From: Orbus sasakiae
GTDB taxonomy: Bacteria > Pseudomonadota > Gammaproteobacteria > Enterobacterales > Orbaceae
Length of the DNA stretch: 64,000 nt
Assembly (NCBI RefSeq): GCF_039542345.1
Contig: NZ_BAABHY010000005.1
Span: 186,001-250,000 of the forward strand
Direction of reading: 5' to 3'
The notes under the pieces are model-generated. The model was not told where the DNA came from and ran no database searches. It saw only the letters and a list, made by a program, of their open reading frames with translations. How positions within the stretch are numbered: the first letter of the stretch is position 1; the number at the start of each line of letters is the position of its first letter. Made by a program: the position numbers and the translations under genes. Positions 61,915-64,000 of the stretch are shown here, one piece after another.

Positions 61915-63018
61915 ATGAAAAATGTAGGTTTTATCGGTTGGCGTGGTATGGTGGGCTCTGTATTGATGCAGCGCATGATTCAAGAGCACGATTTTGATGG
62001 CATTAATGCTATTTTCTTTTCAACATCTCAAGCAGGTCAATCTGCACCAGAATTTGCCGGTAAAACAGGTGTATTACAAGATGCTAATGATATTGATGCA
62101 CTTAAAGCGTTAGATATTATTGTGACATGCCAAGGTGGTGATTATACATCAAGTATTTATCCACAATTACGTGATGCAGGTTGGCAGGGATATTGGATCG
62201 ATGCGGCGTCGACATTACGTATGAAAGATGATGCGCTCATTATCCTTGATCCTGTCAATCGAGCCAATATCGATTTAGCGCTCGATAAAGGTATTAAGAC
62301 CTTTGTTGGTGGTAACTGTACCGTCAGTTTAATGCTGATGTCATTGGGTGGATTATTTGCTGCGGATTTAGTTGATTGGGTCTCTGTTTCAACTTACCAA
62401 GCTGCTTCAGGCGGCGGCGCTCGTCATATGCGAGAGTTATTAACCCAGATGGGTATGTTGCATGCCGATGTTGCTAAAGAACTGGCTAATCCACACTCGT
62501 CAATCTTAGATATTGAACAAAAAGTTACGGCAAAAATGCGTGATGGTTCATTACCTACTGACAATTTTGGTGTGCCATTAGCGGGGAGCTTAATTCCATG
62601 GATCGATAAGCAACTCGATAACGGTCAAAGTCGTGAAGAGTGGAAAGGTCAAGCTGAAACCAACAAAATTCTAGGTACCTCTCAGATTATTCCTGTTGAT
62701 GGTTTATGTGTACGTATTGGCGCTTTACGTTGCCATAGCCAAGCATTTACGATTAAATTGAAGAAAGATATTGCGATCCCAGAGATTGAAAATTTATTAG
62801 CGGCGCATAATGACTGGGTTAAGGTCATTCCAAACGATCGTGAATTATCAATGAAAGAGTTGACGCCAGCAGCAGTAACCGGCACGTTATCCACACCGGT
62901 TGGTCGTTTGCGTAAATTAAATATGGGACCAGAATATTTATCGGCCTTTACTGTTGGCGATCAGTTATTGTGGGGGGCTGCTGAGCCACTACGCCGCATG
63001 TTAAGAATCTTACGTTAG
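61915..63018 (+). CDS. asd: Aspartate-semialdehyde dehydrogenase
   Basis: Reduces aspartyl phosphate to aspartate semialdehyde, feeding lysine/DAP, threonine and methionine. NADP motif VGFIGWRGMVGSVLM at the N-terminus, active-site Cys135 in FVGGNCTVSLM, then QAASGGGARHMRELLTQMG and RVGRLRKLN-type C-terminal blocks collinear with E. coli Asd. ATG at 61915 gives 367 residues, exactly the E. coli length; a TTG two codons earlier is unlikely. Confidence 0.98.
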   Translation: MKNVGFIGWRGMVGSVLMQRMIQEHDFDGINAIFFSTSQAGQSAPEFAGKTGVLQDANDIDALKALDIIVTCQGGDYTSSIYPQLRDAGWQGYWIDAASTLRMKDDALIILDPVNRANIDLALDKGIKTFVGGNCTVSLMLMSLGGLFAADLVDWVSVSTYQAASGGGARHMRELLTQMGMLHADVAKELANPHSSILDIEQKVTAKMRDGSLPTDNFGVPLAGSLIPWIDKQLDNGQSREEWKGQAETNKILGTSQIIPVDGLCVRIGALRCHSQAFTIKLKKDIAIPEIENLLAAHNDWVKVIPNDRELSMKELTPAAVTGTLSTPVGRLRKLNMGPEYLSAFTVGDQLLWGAAEPLRRMLRILR

Positions 63019-63028
63019 TTGTCATCAT

Positions 63029-63055
63029 TCACTACACATCAAGTATGTGTAGTGA
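63029..63055. terminator. Stem-loop between convergent asd and the ROK gene
   Basis: TCACTACACAT, 5-base loop, ATGTGTAGTGA forms an 11-bp stem. It has little T-tract on either side, so efficiency is uncertain. Confidence 0.55.
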
Positions 63056-63070
63056 GTGAATTATACCATT

Positions 63071-64000
63071 CTACTTATCATCCAACATTGTCATCAATAG
63101 TGAACCATTGAATAATGCTTGTTGAACAAGCGCAAATGCCCCAATGGCTGAACTATCACTTAATGTCGAACAGCTAATGGATAAATTTTCACGTAACTGT
63201 TTTAAACTTTGCGAATATAATGCGCTGTTGACGGCATTGAGTAAGATTTCAGGTGATTTGGTTATCTCTCCTGCTAAAATAATGCATTGTGGGTTGAAAA
63301 TATTGACCATAATGGCAACGGCTCGCCCTAAGTTTTCACCCGCATTTTTAATCAGTTTTTCAGCTAATTCATCACCTTGATTAGCAAATTGGCAAATGGT
63401 ATTGATATCACATTTATCAATCGTCAGTTTACTTGGATAGCCTTGCTCTAACAGTAACTTTGCTTTTTTTTCTATTTCAACATTGACGACTTGATTTTCA
63501 AGACAACCGAAATTACCACAATGACAGCGTTCCCCTAATGGATTAACTTGAATATGGCCAACTTCACAGGCACTTTGGTTATGGTTCATCAGCAGTTGTT
63601 GATTAATAATAACGCCAGAACCGACACCGCGATGTACGCGGATTAAAATTGAATCCTCGACATTTTGGGTTGAACCAAAATAGCTTTCGGCTAATGCCAA
63701 GCTTTGTACATCGTTGCCCACAAAAGCGTCGACATGGAATTTTTCTTTTAAGACATCGGCAAGTGCCCAGTTGTTAACGCTGATATGCGGCGTATAACGT
63801 ACAATGCCCTTAACGGAATCAACAACACCAGGCATCACAACCGAAATTGCGATAAGATTTTTAATTTTTTTATTATTTTCTTGGCAGAATAACTCAATAA
63901 GATTGATTACATAATTTTGTGCCAAACGTTGTGTAAAGTCAGTTAAAGGGTAGCGCTTAAATGCCAAACTATGGCCACCAAGGTCATACAATTCAATAGT
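63071..64000 (-). CDS. nagC: ROK-family repressor of the NagC/Mlc type, 5' end outside window
   Basis: The frame is open to the last base, so only the C-terminal 309 residues are visible and the helix-turn-helix is outside the window. Visible parts: VMPGVVDSVKGIVRYTPHI, DSILIRVHRGVGSGVIINQ, the zinc signature CEVGHIQVNPLGERCHCGNFGCLE and IILAGEITKS. These align with E. coli NagC (HIQVEPLGERCHCGNFGCLE, IVIAGEITEAD), better than Mlc as I recall them. NagC senses GlcNAc-6-phosphate. The symbol is tentative between nagC and mlc paralogs. Confidence 0.8.
   Translation of the reverse strand, partial: TIELYDLGGHSLAFKRYPLTDFTQRLAQNYVINLIELFCQENNKKIKNLIAISVVMPGVVDSVKGIVRYTPHISVNNWALADVLKEKFHVDAFVGNDVQSLALAESYFGSTQNVEDSILIRVHRGVGSGVIINQQLLMNHNQSACEVGHIQVNPLGERCHCGNFGCLENQVVNVEIEKKAKLLLEQGYPSKLTIDKCDINTICQFANQGDELAEKLIKNAGENLGRAVAIMVNIFNPQCIILAGEITKSPEILLNAVNSALYSQSLKQLRENLSISCSTLSDSSAIGAFALVQQALFNGSLLMTMLDDK

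Overview
The window is a stretch of AT-rich chromosome from a gammaproteobacterium. Most proteins align residue for residue with E. coli counterparts recalled from memory (Asd, ArgP, GrcA, PepB, Rob, TypA, Edd, MnmG). Local gene order is only partly E. coli-like: slt-trpR, serA-rpiA-argP, gntX/comF-nfuA, satP beside dnaK, mnmG-rsmG at the origin. High AT content, this mosaic synteny and sugar-PTS loci suggest an Orbaceae-type gut symbiont (Gilliamella/Frischella/Orbus relatives). That placement is inference.

Layout. 1-2562: gluconate/Entner-Doudoroff genes (edd partial, gntK, gntR) and ung, all on the minus strand, with a GntR operator and a CRP site before gntK. 2940-3323: grcA behind two FNR-like sites. 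3674-11219: a catabolic operon with a GntR/HutC regulator, class II aldolase, galactitol-type PTS EIIA/EIIB/EIIC, FGGY kinase, zinc dehydrogenase, small membrane protein and histidine phosphatase. It is the most accessory-looking and least explained region. 11318-24566: housekeeping genes (dnaJ, dnaK, satP, an OYE/HxlR divergent pair, def, dprA, tsaC, anmK, hda, uraA, upp).

24737-30591: the replication origin. oriC lies at about 27290-27805 between mnmG-rsmG (transcribed away from it) and polA (transcribed into it). It has twelve GATC sites, a row of GATCT-type 13-mers and two perfect DnaA boxes. 30698-33572: dsbA, yihD, mobA, mobB, mtgA. 33631-38003: a Fur-box-controlled heme uptake set (TonB receptor, permease, heme-binding protein) with no ATPase gene. 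37996-42739: a sirtuin, then an alpha-glucoside PTS locus (GH4 phospho-glucosidase, EIICB, RpiR regulator).

43053-64000: mostly core metabolism and cell-wall genes (typA, serA, rpiA, argP, ftnA, a tyrosine phosphatase, pepB, ppiA, comF, nfuA, rob, trpR, slt, initiator tRNA-Met, metF-metE, amiC, asd) and the C-terminal part of a NagC/Mlc-type ROK regulator cut by the window end. I saw no insertion sequence, prophage, CRISPR array or rRNA gene.

Observations most worth a second look: the polyol-PTS operon in which an FGGY kinase takes the usual PfkB position; oriC next to polA; a probable AUU start codon on hda; the heme transporter without an ATPase; CobB lacking its zinc-ribbon cysteines and the Arg of the deacylase pocket; and a CRP-S-like competence site before comF.
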